Origin: Chryseobacterium candidae
GTDB taxonomy: Bacteria; Bacteroidota; Bacteroidia; Flavobacteriales; Weeksellaceae
Direction of reading: 5' to 3'
Length of the DNA: 64,000 bases
Assembly (NCBI RefSeq): GCF_004916905.1
Contig: NZ_SDLV01000004.1
Coordinates: 124,001-188,000, forward strand
Made by a program: the position numbers and the translations under genes. Positions 28,192 through 36,976 of this stretch are shown here, in pieces. Numbering within the stretch: the first letter of the stretch is position 1; each line of letters opens with the position of its first letter. The notes below the pieces were generated by a model. It saw only the letters and a program-made list of their open reading frames with translations. It ran no database searches and was not told the DNA's origin.

Positions 28192-29832
28192 ATGCTATCA
28201 AAAATAAATCCAACACAAACTAGCAGCTGGAAAGCACTTGATGAACACTTCGGTGGAAATGACTTTGATCTTAGAACTCTTTTCCAGTATAATCCGAACC
28301 GTTTTAATGAATTTTCTCTACACAAGGACAACTATCTTTTTGATTATTCTAAAAACCTGATCGACTCCAGAACAAAAGATCTTTTATTGCAGTTGGCCGA
28401 GGAAAGCCAGTTAAAAGATGCTATTTCCAAAATGTTCTCTGGTGACAAAATCAATGAAACAGAAGGAAGAGCAGTTCTTCATACGGCATTAAGAGATTTC
28501 TCCGGCCGTGAAGTTATCGTAGATGGAGAAAACATCAAACCACAGATCAAGAGAGTTCTTGAGCATATGAAGTATTTTTCTGAGAAGATTATTTCAGGAG
28601 AACATAAAGGTTTCAGCGGAAAAGAAATTACAGATGTAGTCAACATCGGGATCGGAGGATCAGATTTGGGTCCTGTAATGGTTTGTTCGGCTTTAAAGCA
28701 TTTTAAAACAAGATTAAACGTTCACTTTGTTTCCAACGTGGACGGAAATCATATCGCAGAAGTGGTGAAAGATTTAAATCCTGAAACCACTTTATTTATC
28801 ATTGCTTCCAAAACTTTCACGACTCAGGAAACAATGACGAATGCCAATTCAGCTAAAGACTGGTTCCTGAAAGCAGGAAAACAGGAAGATGTAGCGAAAC
28901 ACTTCGTTGCTTTATCTACTAATATTGAAGAAGTTAAGAAGTTCGGAATTGCAGAAGAAAATATTTTTGAGTTTTGGGACTGGGTAGGCGGAAGATATTC
29001 CCTTTGGAGCGCCATCGGATTAAGTATTGTGCTTTCCGTAGGGTATGAAAATTTCGAACAGCTTCTAAAAGGGGCTTATGATACGGATCAGCACTTCCAG
29101 ACGGCAGAATTCTCTGAAAATGTTCCTGTTTTAATGGGACTTTTGGGAATCTGGTACCGTAATTTCTATGCTGCTACAACGTATGCAATCCTGCCTTATT
29201 CTCAATATCTGGACAGATTCGCTGCCTATCTTCAACAGGGAGATATGGAAAGTAACGGAAAATGTGTAGACAGAAGCGGTGAATTCGTAGAATATGAAAC
29301 CGGACCAATCATCTGGGGAGAACCAGGTACAAACGGCCAGCATGCGTTTTATCAATTAATCCACCAGGGAACAGAATTGATTCCTGCAGATTTTATTGCC
29401 TATGCAAAAAGCCCTAACCATGTTTCTGATCACCAGGATAAATTATTAGCCAACTTTTTCGCTCAGACTGAAGCACTTGCCTTTGGAAAACTGGAAGAAA
29501 AAGTGGAAGAAGAATTGAGAAATTCCGGAAAATCTGACGAAGAAATAGACCGACTGATCAATTTCAAAGTCTTCCACGGAAACACCCCTACTAACTCCAT
29601 ATTATTCAAGGAATTAACTCCTTTTTCACTAGGACAGCTGATTGCTCTGTATGAACATAAAATTTTTGTTCAGGGTGTCATCTGGAATATTTTCAGCTTT
29701 GACCAGTTTGGAGTGGAATTAGGAAAAGTATTAGCCAATAAAATCCTTCCTGAGCTTGAAAATAATGAAGCTATAAGCTCTCATGACAGCTCTACCAATG
29801 GATTGATCAATTACTATAAAGAAAATAAATAG
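28192..29832 (+). CDS. pgi: Glucose-6-phosphate isomerase
   Basis: A 546-residue cytoplasmic SIS-fold enzyme of glycolysis/gluconeogenesis interconverting glucose-6-phosphate and fructose-6-phosphate. It shows the sugar-phosphate motif [31 protein letters not shown], the family signature [12 protein letters not shown] and [18 protein letters not shown], with the C-terminal helix lysine region [11 protein letters not shown]. Full length for the long bacterial form. folD follows after 47 bp of A-rich GTAAA repeats. Confidence 0.98.
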   Translation: MLSKINPTQTSSWKALDEHFGGNDFDLRTLFQYNPNRFNEFSLHKDNYLFDYSKNLIDSRTKDLLLQLAEESQLKDAISKMFSGDKINETEGRAVLHTALRDFSGREVIVDGENIKPQIKRVLEHMKYFSEKIISGEHKGFSGKEITDVVNIGIGGSDLGPVMVCSALKHFKTRLNVHFVSNVDGNHIAEVVKDLNPETTLFIIASKTFTTQETMTNANSAKDWFLKAGKQEDVAKHFVALSTNIEEVKKFGIAEENIFEFWDWVGGRYSLWSAIGLSIVLSVGYENFEQLLKGAYDTDQHFQTAEFSENVPVLMGLLGIWYRNFYAATTYAILPYSQYLDRFAAYLQQGDMESNGKCVDRSGEFVEYETGPIIWGEPGTNGQHAFYQLIHQGTELIPADFIAYAKSPNHVSDHQDKLLANFFAQTEALAFGKLEEKVEEELRNSGKSDEEIDRLINFKVFHGNTPTNSILFKELTPFSLGQLIALYEHKIFVQGVIWNIFSFDQFGVELGKVLANKILPELENNEAISSHDSSTNGLINYYKENK

Positions 29833-29879
29833 TAAGTAAAAAGAAAGTAAAAGTAAATCTATAAAGTAAAAAAGTAAAA

Positions 29880-30764
29880 ATGGCAGAAATTCTTGACGGA
29901 CTTAAAGTATCCAAGGAAATAAAAGCAGAGATCAAGGTTGAAGTAGAAAAGATTCTCGCAAGCAAAAGAAGAGCTCCACACTTGGTGGCTATTCTTGTAG
30001 GAAATAATGGAGCAAGCAAGGCCTATGTAAACTCTAAAGTGAAAGACTGTGAGGAAGTAGGATTTCAATCCAGCTTAATCAAGTTTCCAAGCACTGTTTC
30101 TGAATCTGAACTGTTGGAAAAAATTGATGAGCTTAATAAATCTAAAGCAGTAGACGGATTTATCGTTCAGCTGCCTTTACCTGATCAGATTGATCAGGAG
30201 AAGATCATCAACGCTATTGACCCTAGAAAAGATGTAGATGGTTTCCACCCTGAAAACTTCGGAAAAATGGCTCTTGAAATGGATACTTTCTTACCGGCAA
30301 CTCCTTTCGGGATTTTAACATTATTGGAAAGATACAATATTGAAACAAAAGGAAAAGACTGTGTAATTATCGGAAGAAGTAAAATTGTAGGAAGACCGAT
30401 GAGTATCCTTATGGGGAGAAAAGATTTCCCTGGAAATTCTACCGTTACCCTTACGCACTCATACACAAAAGACATTGAAGAATATACAAGAAAAGCAGAC
30501 ATCGTCATTACCGCTTTGGGAGATCCTCACTTCTTAAAAGGAGATATGATCAAAGAAGGAGCAGTAATCGTGGACGTGGGTATTACAAGAGTAGATAATG
30601 ACTCTCCGAAAGGATATTACCTTGCAGGTGATGTAGATTTTGACAGCTGTGCTGCAAAAGCAAGCTGGATCACTCCGGTACCTGGAGGTGTAGGCCCAAT
30701 GACAAGAGCAATGTTGATGAAAAACACCATCATTGCTTATAAAACTTCGGTCTATAACGACTAA
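29880..30764 (+). CDS. folD: Methylenetetrahydrofolate dehydrogenase/cyclohydrolase FolD
   Basis: A 294-residue bifunctional folate enzyme making 10-formyl-THF from methylene-THF in the cytoplasm. It contains the substrate-binding YVNSKVKDCEEVGF with catalytic Lys, VDGFIVQLPLP, the NADP-site IIGRSKIVGRPM and the family ending TPVPGGVGPMTRAMLMKNT. Length normal. Seven bases separate it from queE, indicating one transcript. Confidence 0.97.
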   Translation: MAEILDGLKVSKEIKAEIKVEVEKILASKRRAPHLVAILVGNNGASKAYVNSKVKDCEEVGFQSSLIKFPSTVSESELLEKIDELNKSKAVDGFIVQLPLPDQIDQEKIINAIDPRKDVDGFHPENFGKMALEMDTFLPATPFGILTLLERYNIETKGKDCVIIGRSKIVGRPMSILMGRKDFPGNSTVTLTHSYTKDIEEYTRKADIVITALGDPHFLKGDMIKEGAVIVDVGITRVDNDSPKGYYLAGDVDFDSCAAKASWITPVPGGVGPMTRAMLMKNTIIAYKTSVYND

Positions 30765-30771
30765 TTTTAAA

Positions 30772-31401
30772 ATGAATAAAGAAGAAGATATTTTATTAAA
30801 AGAAGGTAAAATGCTCCCTGTGATGGAGCATTTTTATACTTTACAGGGAGAAGGAGCACACACCGGAAAAGCAGCATACTTTATCAGGCTGGGAGGTTGT
30901 GATGTAGGATGTCACTGGTGTGATGTAAAAGAAAGCTGGGATCCGGAACTTCATCCCCTGATGAATGCTGAGGAAATTGCAGAAACTGCGGCTAGACACT
31001 GTAAAACAATAGTGTTGACTGGCGGTGAACCTTTAATGTGGAATTTAGATATCCTGACCTCCAGACTGAAAGAATTGGGCTGTACAGTACATATCGAAAC
31101 TTCAGGAGCTTATCCTATGAGCGGACAGCTTGACTGGATTACTCTTTCACCAAAGAAAACCGGGCTTCCTAAAGAAGAAATTTATCAAAAGGCTAATGAG
31201 CTTAAAGTAATCATTTTCAATCAGCATGACTTTACTTTTGCTCAGGAACAGGCTGCAAAAGTTTCTGAAAACTGTAAGCTTTATCTTCAGAGTGAATGGA
31301 GCAAAAGAAATGATATGTATCCTAAGATTACAGATTTCATCCTGGAAAACCCTGAATGGCAGGCTTCTGTTCAGACTCACAAATATCTGAATATACCGTA
31401 A
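30772..31401 (+). CDS. queE: 7-carboxy-7-deazaguanine synthase QueE
   Basis: A 209-residue radical SAM enzyme of queuosine and 7-deazaguanine synthesis, converting CPH4 to CDG. The start at 30772 (MNKEEDILL) is used; an in-frame upstream extension lies inside folD. The cluster motif is C-x3-C-x2-C (GGCDVGCHWCDVKES, near residues 42-52), preceded by EHFYTLQGEGAHTGKAA, with VLTGGEPLMW for SAM contact. Cotranscribed with folD. Confidence 0.95.
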   Translation: MNKEEDILLKEGKMLPVMEHFYTLQGEGAHTGKAAYFIRLGGCDVGCHWCDVKESWDPELHPLMNAEEIAETAARHCKTIVLTGGEPLMWNLDILTSRLKELGCTVHIETSGAYPMSGQLDWITLSPKKTGLPKEEIYQKANELKVIIFNQHDFTFAQEQAAKVSENCKLYLQSEWSKRNDMYPKITDFILENPEWQASVQTHKYLNIP

Positions 31402-31444
31402 AAAAATGTAAATTAGCCGGGCTTATCCGCTATAATACCGATAG

Positions 31445-32815
31445 ATGCAGAGAATTCGATACTCCAGATACCTGAAATCAATCATTATGTTGCTTGACCT
31501 CATGGTTATTGCATCTATCTTCATATTCTTTTTTATAAGCAGAAACGAAAGTTTAAAATATAATGAAGAAACCTGGTATCAGAATAGTTTCTCTCTCATG
31601 CTGTTGTTTTTGTTCTGGGTGCTGCTGAGCGGTAGAACAAAAATATATAATATTCCGAGGAATCTTACTTATACCCTGTTTCTTGAACGCCTCTTAATCC
31701 ATTTCCTTTTTTTTATACTGGGTGTGCTGCTTATAGGAAAGGTAAGTAATAATGTATTTTTCAATTCGGATATTTACTGGCTTTCTCTTTACCTTTTTAT
31801 TTCCATCTTCCTTGTGAAATCATTAGTGTATTTCGCAATCAAGTATTTACGATCCCTTGGAGCGAATTACAGGAATGTCATGTTTTTGGGAGACAGCCAC
31901 TCCACAGAAATTCTTAAAAATATCTTTACAGAACGTAAAGACTATGGATACAGAATATTCGAATACGAATATTCAGGCGTCAGGATCAATGAACTGGTTT
32001 CTTTCTGGAAAAAAAACGGAATTCATACCTTATTTTTATCTATGGAAAACTCCTATGATGAAACTCTAGAAAATGAAATTTTCAGACTGGCTGAGGATAA
32101 TAAGATTCATATTTCATTAATCCCAAGCATTACACAAAGCGATTTTTTCCTTTATGACCTTGGATATATACAAACCCAGCCAGTACTTAATCAGGCCAGA
32201 TATCCATTAGATTATTATTCTAATTTCCTGATGAAAAGAACATTTGATATTTTCTTTTCTATTATTATATTGGTTTTAATCTGCTCATGGGTATTTCCAA
32301 TCATTGCGATTTTGATCAAAACAACTTCCAAAGGCCCTGTTTTTTTCCTTCAGAAAAGATATGGTTTTCATGAAGAGGTTTTTAATTGTATTAAATTCAG
32401 AACAATGGTTGTCAATGATGAATCTACCACCAAAACCACATCCGTAAATGACTCCAGAATTACCAAAGTGGGTAAGTTTTTAAGAAAAACCAGTCTTGAT
32501 GAACTTCCTCAATTTATTAATGTTTTGAAAGGTGAGATGTCTGTAGTAGGGCCACGCCCCCATATGCTGGCGGTTGACAATTATTACAAACCCAAAATCG
32601 GAAGATACAGCTTAAGAAGCAGGGTTAATCCGGGTATTACAGGATTAGCACAGGCCAATGGACTGCGTGGTGACTTCGGAGATGTAGAAGTAGAAATGAA
32701 AAAAAGAGTTCTGGCTGATGCTTTCTATGTAAGGAACTGGAGTTTCGTGCTCGATCTGGTCATTATTTTAAAAACCGTTTTATTAGTCATTGGAGGAGAT
32801 AAAAATGCGAAATAA
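31445..32815 (+). CDS. Polyprenyl glycosylphosphotransferase (exopolysaccharide initiating sugar transferase)
   Basis: A 456-residue WbaP/WcaJ-type enzyme that loads the first sugar phosphate on undecaprenyl phosphate. Four to five N-terminal helices (about 10-125), a Rossmann-like middle domain (MFLGDSHSTEILKNIF), a membrane helix near 265-285 and the C-terminal catalytic domain with KGPVFFLQKRYGF, FNCIKFRTM, LRKTSLDELPQFINVLKGEM and VGPRPH. No other polysaccharide gene is adjacent; the related block at 7038-11395 may provide later steps. Confidence 0.93.
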   Translation: MQRIRYSRYLKSIIMLLDLMVIASIFIFFFISRNESLKYNEETWYQNSFSLMLLFLFWVLLSGRTKIYNIPRNLTYTLFLERLLIHFLFFILGVLLIGKVSNNVFFNSDIYWLSLYLFISIFLVKSLVYFAIKYLRSLGANYRNVMFLGDSHSTEILKNIFTERKDYGYRIFEYEYSGVRINELVSFWKKNGIHTLFLSMENSYDETLENEIFRLAEDNKIHISLIPSITQSDFFLYDLGYIQTQPVLNQARYPLDYYSNFLMKRTFDIFFSIIILVLICSWVFPIIAILIKTTSKGPVFFLQKRYGFHEEVFNCIKFRTMVVNDESTTKTTSVNDSRITKVGKFLRKTSLDELPQFINVLKGEMSVVGPRPHMLAVDNYYKPKIGRYSLRSRVNPGITGLAQANGLRGDFGDVEVEMKKRVLADAFYVRNWSFVLDLVIILKTVLLVIGGDKNAK

Positions 32816-32918
32816 AAAGCGGGACAGTATAAACATCGAAATAATTTTAACACAAAACTAAGCTTTGGTCTTATTCTTGACTCTAGCCCAATTAAATAAA
32901 AAAGTCTAATTTAGCAGT

Positions 32919-33671
32919 ATGTTAAAAAAGTTTTTCACAGCGATAGGGGAATACATTATCCTCTTGGGAAAATCCCTGCAGAAACCTCAGAAAATGAGGG
33001 TTTTCTGGAAGCTGTTTATGAGAGAAATTAATGATTTGGGAGTAAATTCTTTCGGGCTCGTAGTCTTCACTTCAATTTTCGTGGGGGCTGTAGTTGCTAT
33101 TCAGATGTTCAACAACTTTGATGCTTCTTCATTCCCTATTCCGCCGTCATTTGTAGGATATGCTACAAAAGCGGTATTGGTATTGGAATTTGCGCCTACC
33201 ATTATCAGCCTTATTCTGGCCGGTAAAGTAGGATCCTATATTGCTTCCAGTATCGGAACGATGAGAGTTTCAGAACAAATTGACGCACTGGATATTATGG
33301 GAGTAAACTCACCCAACTTCCTGATCTTTCCGAAAATCATCGCCTGTATGCTTTTTAATCCTCTCCTTATTGCCATCAGTATTGTATTTGGTATTCTTGG
33401 AGGGTATATTGCCGGAATTTTAACAGGAAACTGGACGGAGAACGACTATATTACGGGTATTCAAATGTATATGCCTAATTTGTTTATTTACTATGCATTT
33501 ACCAAAACAACAGTCTTCGCCTTTATTATTGCAACAGTACCTTCTTATTTCGGATATTTTGTGAAAGGAGGATCTTTGGAAGTAGGTAGAGCCAGTACGC
33601 AGGCAGTGGTGTGGACAATGGTATTCATTATCATTTCTGAATTAATTTTAACCCAATTAATATTAAGCTGA
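32919..33671 (+). CDS. mlaE: MlaE-type lipid ABC transporter permease
   Basis: A 250-residue integral inner-membrane protein of the MlaE/TrnA family with five to six helices and the diagnostic segments GAVVAIQMF, LVLEFAPTIISLILAGKVGS and TMRVSEQIDALDIMGVNSP. It is the permease for the MCE lipid transport complex. Stop and start of mlaE and mlaF overlap by one base (TGATG), so they are translationally coupled. Confidence 0.96.
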   Translation: MLKKFFTAIGEYIILLGKSLQKPQKMRVFWKLFMREINDLGVNSFGLVVFTSIFVGAVVAIQMFNNFDASSFPIPPSFVGYATKAVLVLEFAPTIISLILAGKVGSYIASSIGTMRVSEQIDALDIMGVNSPNFLIFPKIIACMLFNPLLIAISIVFGILGGYIAGILTGNWTENDYITGIQMYMPNLFIYYAFTKTTVFAFIIATVPSYFGYFVKGGSLEVGRASTQAVVWTMVFIIISELILTQLILS

Positions 33672-34486
33672 TGATTGAGGTAAAAGATCTTAAGAAAAGT
33701 TTTGATGAAGTTGAAGTACTTAAGGGAATTTCAACCTCATTTGATAAAGGAAAGGTAAACTTAATCATTGGGCAGAGTGGTTCCGGGAAAACTGTTTTTT
33801 TAAAAAGTTTGTTGAATGTTTACATGCCGTCTTCCGGAGAAATCCTGTTTGATGGTAAGGATATCAATACCATGACCAGAGATGAAAAACAGCATCTACG
33901 TTCAGAAATCGGGACCGTATTCCAGGGAAGTGCTTTATTTGACTCCTTAACTGTGGAAGAAAATATCATGTTTCCTCTTGACATGTTTACCAATCTTACC
34001 TACAGAGAAAAAAAGAAAAGGGTTTTTGAGGTAATAGGAAGAGTACATCTTGATAAAGCCGACAAAAAATACCCTTCTGAAATTTCGGGAGGAATGCAGA
34101 AAAGGGTCGCTATTGCGAGAGCTATTGTGAACAATCCCAAATATCTGTTTTGTGATGAGCCCAATTCCGGACTTGATCCCTATACTTCAAAAGTAATCGA
34201 TGATCTTCTTTACGAAATCACAAAAGAATACAACACCACCACCATCATCAATACCCACGATATGAACTCTGTAATGACGATTGGTGAGAAAATTGTATAC
34301 CTAAGGCTGGGAATTAAAGAATGGGAAGGAAACAAAGACATTCTTATTACTGCAGGCAATAAAAATCTGATTGACTTCGTTTATTCTTCAGAACTTTTTA
34401 AAGAGCTGAGAGAATATTTACTTGAGAATAATAAAACGATTGAAACGACAAATACAAAAATAGACGATAATGAAAAAGGTACTTAG
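33671..34486 (+). CDS. mlaF: MlaF-type ABC transporter ATP-binding protein
   Basis: A 271-residue ATPase with Walker A GQSGSGKTVF near 36-45, Q-loop VFQGSALFDSLTVEEN, signature SGGMQKRVAIARA, Walker B YLFCDEPNSGLDP and H-loop INTHDMNSV. It powers the MlaE permease in lipid trafficking. The last 17 bases overlap the next gene, which encodes an outer-membrane barrel. Confidence 0.96.
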   Translation: MIEVKDLKKSFDEVEVLKGISTSFDKGKVNLIIGQSGSGKTVFLKSLLNVYMPSSGEILFDGKDINTMTRDEKQHLRSEIGTVFQGSALFDSLTVEENIMFPLDMFTNLTYREKKKRVFEVIGRVHLDKADKKYPSEISGGMQKRVAIARAIVNNPKYLFCDEPNSGLDPYTSKVIDDLLYEITKEYNTTTIINTHDMNSVMTIGEKIVYLRLGIKEWEGNKDILITAGNKNLIDFVYSSELFKELREYLLENNKTIETTNTKIDDNEKGT

Positions 34487-35081
34487 TATAGCGTTATTAG
34501 GGTTTTCAATGTGGGCTTCTGCACAGATTTCACTGGCAGGTAAAGCCAACTTAATTTTTCCGACAGGCTCACCTTCCTGGTCCAATATTAAAGGAACAGT
34601 GAATGATGCGATTGCCGGAACAGGTAAAAATAATGTAGGTTTCAACGTTGGGCTTTCATTAAAAGTAGGTCTTCCTACTTCATTGTTTGTGATGCCGGAG
34701 ATCTATTATACTCACTTTAAAAATGAGTTTACTACGGAAAACACTACATTTGATGTAAAAAGCAACCGTATTGATGTTCCTGTTCTTTTAGGATATAACC
34801 TTCTGGGGAATATGCTTGGGGTTTTTGTAGGACCTGTAGGAAGTTTTAACTTAAACAAAGACAATACTTACAACGATTTCAAAGAAAATGCTAAAAATGA
34901 TTTTACCGTAGGCTATCAGTTTGGAGCACAGCTTGAAATTAAAAAGCTTATTGTAAATGCAAGATATGAAGGCGCTTTCAGTAAAGACGAAAGAAACTTC
35001 ATCAACAAAGTTTCCGGTTCGGAAATCAGATATGACAACAGACCTAACCTTTTTATGGTAGGTTTAGGATATAAATTCTAA
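34470..35081 (+). CDS. Outer-membrane beta-barrel protein (PorT-like)
   Basis: A 203-residue protein with Sec signal peptide cut after about MWASAQ, glycine- and aromatic-rich alternating strands and a C-terminal MVGLGYKF, the aromatic end of small barrels. Translationally overlapping mlaF suggests an outer-membrane partner of the lipid transporter or simple cotranscription. Exact family uncertain. Confidence 0.8.
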   Translation: MKKVLSIALLGFSMWASAQISLAGKANLIFPTGSPSWSNIKGTVNDAIAGTGKNNVGFNVGLSLKVGLPTSLFVMPEIYYTHFKNEFTTENTTFDVKSNRIDVPVLLGYNLLGNMLGVFVGPVGSFNLNKDNTYNDFKENAKNDFTVGYQFGAQLEIKKLIVNARYEGAFSKDERNFINKVSGSEIRYDNRPNLFMVGLGYKF

Positions 35082-35105
35082 TAAATTATCGAAAATAACA
35101 ACTGT

Positions 35106-35133
35106 AAACCCTCAAATTTAAATTTGAGGGTTT
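35106..35133. terminator. 28-bp perfect palindrome, convergent terminator
   Basis: AAACCCTCAAATTT followed at once by its exact reverse complement (35106-35119 and 35120-35133). It lies between the plus-strand barrel gene and the minus-strand gene whose stop codon (35118-35120) is inside it, so it can terminate both. Confidence 0.8.
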
Positions 35134-35429
35134 CTATTTTGCTCTTCAAGCTCAGCCTGGCGTTTTGCAATTTCTGCAGCCTGTTTTTCAAGCTCTTCTT
35201 TGTCTTTCTGCAACTGTTTGAATTCTTTTTTCTTCTGTTCCGCTTTCATAGCACTTCCTTTGCTTAGATACCCTACCATTCCTCCAATGATAAGACCTAT
35301 TCCAACTCCTGCCATTATTCCCATAATGTGGGAAATTTTTATTTGTTCTACGGCAAAATCAGTTGTAAGATAAAAAAGCAATGCAGAAACTGCTAAAAGT
35401 ATAAGTCCGGTAATTGATAAACTCTTCAT
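35118..35429 (-). CDS. Small membrane protein with C-terminal coiled coil
   Basis: A 103-residue protein with two helices (about 5-24 and 33-58, the latter glycine-rich: GIMAGVGIGLIIGGMVGYL) and a charged coiled-coil tail (about 66-98, QKDKEELEKQAAEIAKRQAE). Looks like a small membrane-associated scaffold; no family recognised. Its last five codons are encoded in the arm of the 35106-35133 palindrome. Confidence 0.72.
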   Translation of the reverse strand: MKSLSITGLILLAVSALLFYLTTDFAVEQIKISHIMGIMAGVGIGLIIGGMVGYLSKGSAMKAEQKKKEFKQLQKDKEELEKQAAEIAKRQAELEEQNRNPQI

Positions 35430-35452
35430 AATATTGTGTTTAGGTGATTTAT

Positions 35453-35492
35453 AAAAAAAGCCTTACCAAATTTACTAAAAATTTAATAAGGC
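35453..35492 (-). terminator. Intrinsic terminator after the M48 gene
   Basis: GCCTTACCAAATTT (35460-35473) pairs with AAATTTAATAAGGC (35479-35492) apart from a two-base mismatch; seven T residues follow on the minus strand. Confidence 0.82.
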
Positions 35493-35515
35493 CTTACTCA
35501 AGATTAAAATTCTAA

Positions 35516-36322
35516 TTATATTTTACCTCCCGCAGCCTTATAATATTGCAATGCTTTCGGAAGATCCTTATTGATATCTGAAATTCTTGTTTCCGGATTC
35601 GGGTGGGTAGATAAGAACTCAGGCTGCCTTGCTCCTGTAGATGCTGCTTCCATTCTGTTCCAGAAAGGAATGGCCGCTCTCGGATCATATCCTGCCATAG
35701 ACATCAGGTAAAGACCCATTTCATCGGCTTCAGATTCCTGACCTCTTCCATATTTCAATAAAGCAACCTGTGAACCGATAGGATACACCTTCTGGAAAAC
35801 ACTTGCCCATTGTGAATTTGATATTGTTCCTCCCAGGATTGCACCTCCATACTGAGCTACCATTGCCTGAGAGATTCTCTCGTTTCCGTGGCCTGCCAGT
35901 GCATGAGAAACCTCATGTCCCATTACTACTGCAAGTCCGTTATCGTCTTTTGTTACCGGTAATATTCCGGTATAGACTGCTACTTTTCCACCAGGCATAC
36001 ACCAGGCGTTCAGCTCATTGCTTTGCAAAAGATTGAATTCCCAGCTGTAACTTGCAAGATCTGCTGATCTTCCAATACTCTGATAATATCTTTCTGCTGC
36101 ATTTTTAATTCTGTTTCCTACATTTACCACTCTCTTTGCATCTGCCGTACCGGTAATTACTTTACCTTTAGACAATGTCGTTCTGTATTCCTGTGAAGAC
36201 ATTGTTAAAATTTCCGAATTGTTGGCCAGCTGTAAAGAAGACCTGCCCGTAATAGGGTTTGTAGTACAGGCAACAGCCGACAGAGCAATAGCTCCCATTC
36301 CTAATAGATGTGTAACTTTCAT
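35516..36322 (-). CDS. M48 family metalloprotease lipoprotein (BepA/LoiP-like)
   Basis: A 268-residue lipoprotein: signal peptide with lipobox ALSAVAC (Cys19), then an M48 peptidase domain with zinc motif HEVSH in VVMGHEVSHALAGHGNERIS near residues 135-150 and the third ligand in GQESEADEMGLYLM. Such periplasmic proteases control outer-membrane protein quality. Length normal for the LoiP-like group. Own terminator follows. Confidence 0.93.
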   Translation of the reverse strand: MKVTHLLGMGAIALSAVACTTNPITGRSSLQLANNSEILTMSSQEYRTTLSKGKVITGTADAKRVVNVGNRIKNAAERYYQSIGRSADLASYSWEFNLLQSNELNAWCMPGGKVAVYTGILPVTKDDNGLAVVMGHEVSHALAGHGNERISQAMVAQYGGAILGGTISNSQWASVFQKVYPIGSQVALLKYGRGQESEADEMGLYLMSMAGYDPRAAIPFWNRMEAASTGARQPEFLSTHPNPETRISDINKDLPKALQYYKAAGGKI

Positions 36323-36381
36323 ATTTTGAGTGTTAATAATTCAACCTTAACAATTTTTATTCCAAAATATTTCAGAAAGAA

Positions 36382-36389
36382 TATATTTG
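36382..36389 (+). promoter_or_regulatory. Candidate promoter -7 box (TATATTTG)
   Basis: TATATTTG, full TAnnTTTG match, 38 bp upstream of the DUF4251 gene. The -33 TTG is not clear. Confidence 0.5.
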
Positions 36390-36427
36390 CATACATTTTG
36401 CTGTTTAAATTTAATAATTATATCATT

Positions 36428-36976
36428 ATGAAAAAGTATATTTCTTTACTGATGATTTTTGGATTCCTGTTCTTATTTCAGAGCTGTGCTTCACAAGGTT
36501 CATTAGATCCGAAAACAGTAGACACTTTGGTGAATTCCCAGGAGTTTACCTTCTATGCACAAAGAGCCAATCCTACGAATTATGATGTTATTAATGTCAT
36601 GAACTCAATGCCTAATTCTACTGCAACAAGAATGCTGAATCTAAATGGAGACTATACCATTGATGTAAGTAAAAATACACTGGATGTGGTATTACCCTAT
36701 TTTGGAAGACTTTTCAATCCAACTTACGGAAACACAAGTGATAACAGCTACCGATTTACTTCAAAAGATTTTACCGTAACTAAATCTCAGAATAAAAAGG
36801 GAACCTGGACTTTAAAATTCAAGCCTAAAGATGCAAGAAATGTAGATGAAGTAAATATAGAAATTTTTAAAAACGGTAAGGCTTTCGTTTCTATGAGAAG
36901 TAACGACAGACAACCAATTACTTATGACGGATATGTTTCAAAAACGGAGATAAAGCAGGAAAAAGAGAAACCTTAA
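36428..36976 (+). CDS. DUF4251 domain lipoprotein
   Basis: The open frame begins at 36308, but MKKYISLLMIFGFLFLFQSC at 36428 is a proper lipoprotein signal (Cys20), so 182 residues. The DUF4251 domain covers about 35-175, with EFTFYAQRANPT, the YTIDVSKNTLDVVLPYFGR core and DGYVSK at the end. Found widely in Bacteroidota, function unknown. Its stop overlaps the converging meaB stop. Confidence 0.9.
   Translation: MKKYISLLMIFGFLFLFQSCASQGSLDPKTVDTLVNSQEFTFYAQRANPTNYDVINVMNSMPNSTATRMLNLNGDYTIDVSKNTLDVVLPYFGRLFNPTYGNTSDNSYRFTSKDFTVTKSQNKKGTWTLKFKPKDARNVDEVNIEIFKNGKAFVSMRSNDRQPITYDGYVSKTEIKQEKEKP

Noticed and set aside
30733..30771. Start of queE inside folD
   Set aside because: The ATG at 30772 has normal spacing after the folD stop and gives the usual QueE N-terminus.
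36308..36427. 40-residue extension of the DUF4251 protein
   Set aside because: It contains the promoter box TATATTTG, and the lipoprotein signal starts at 36428.
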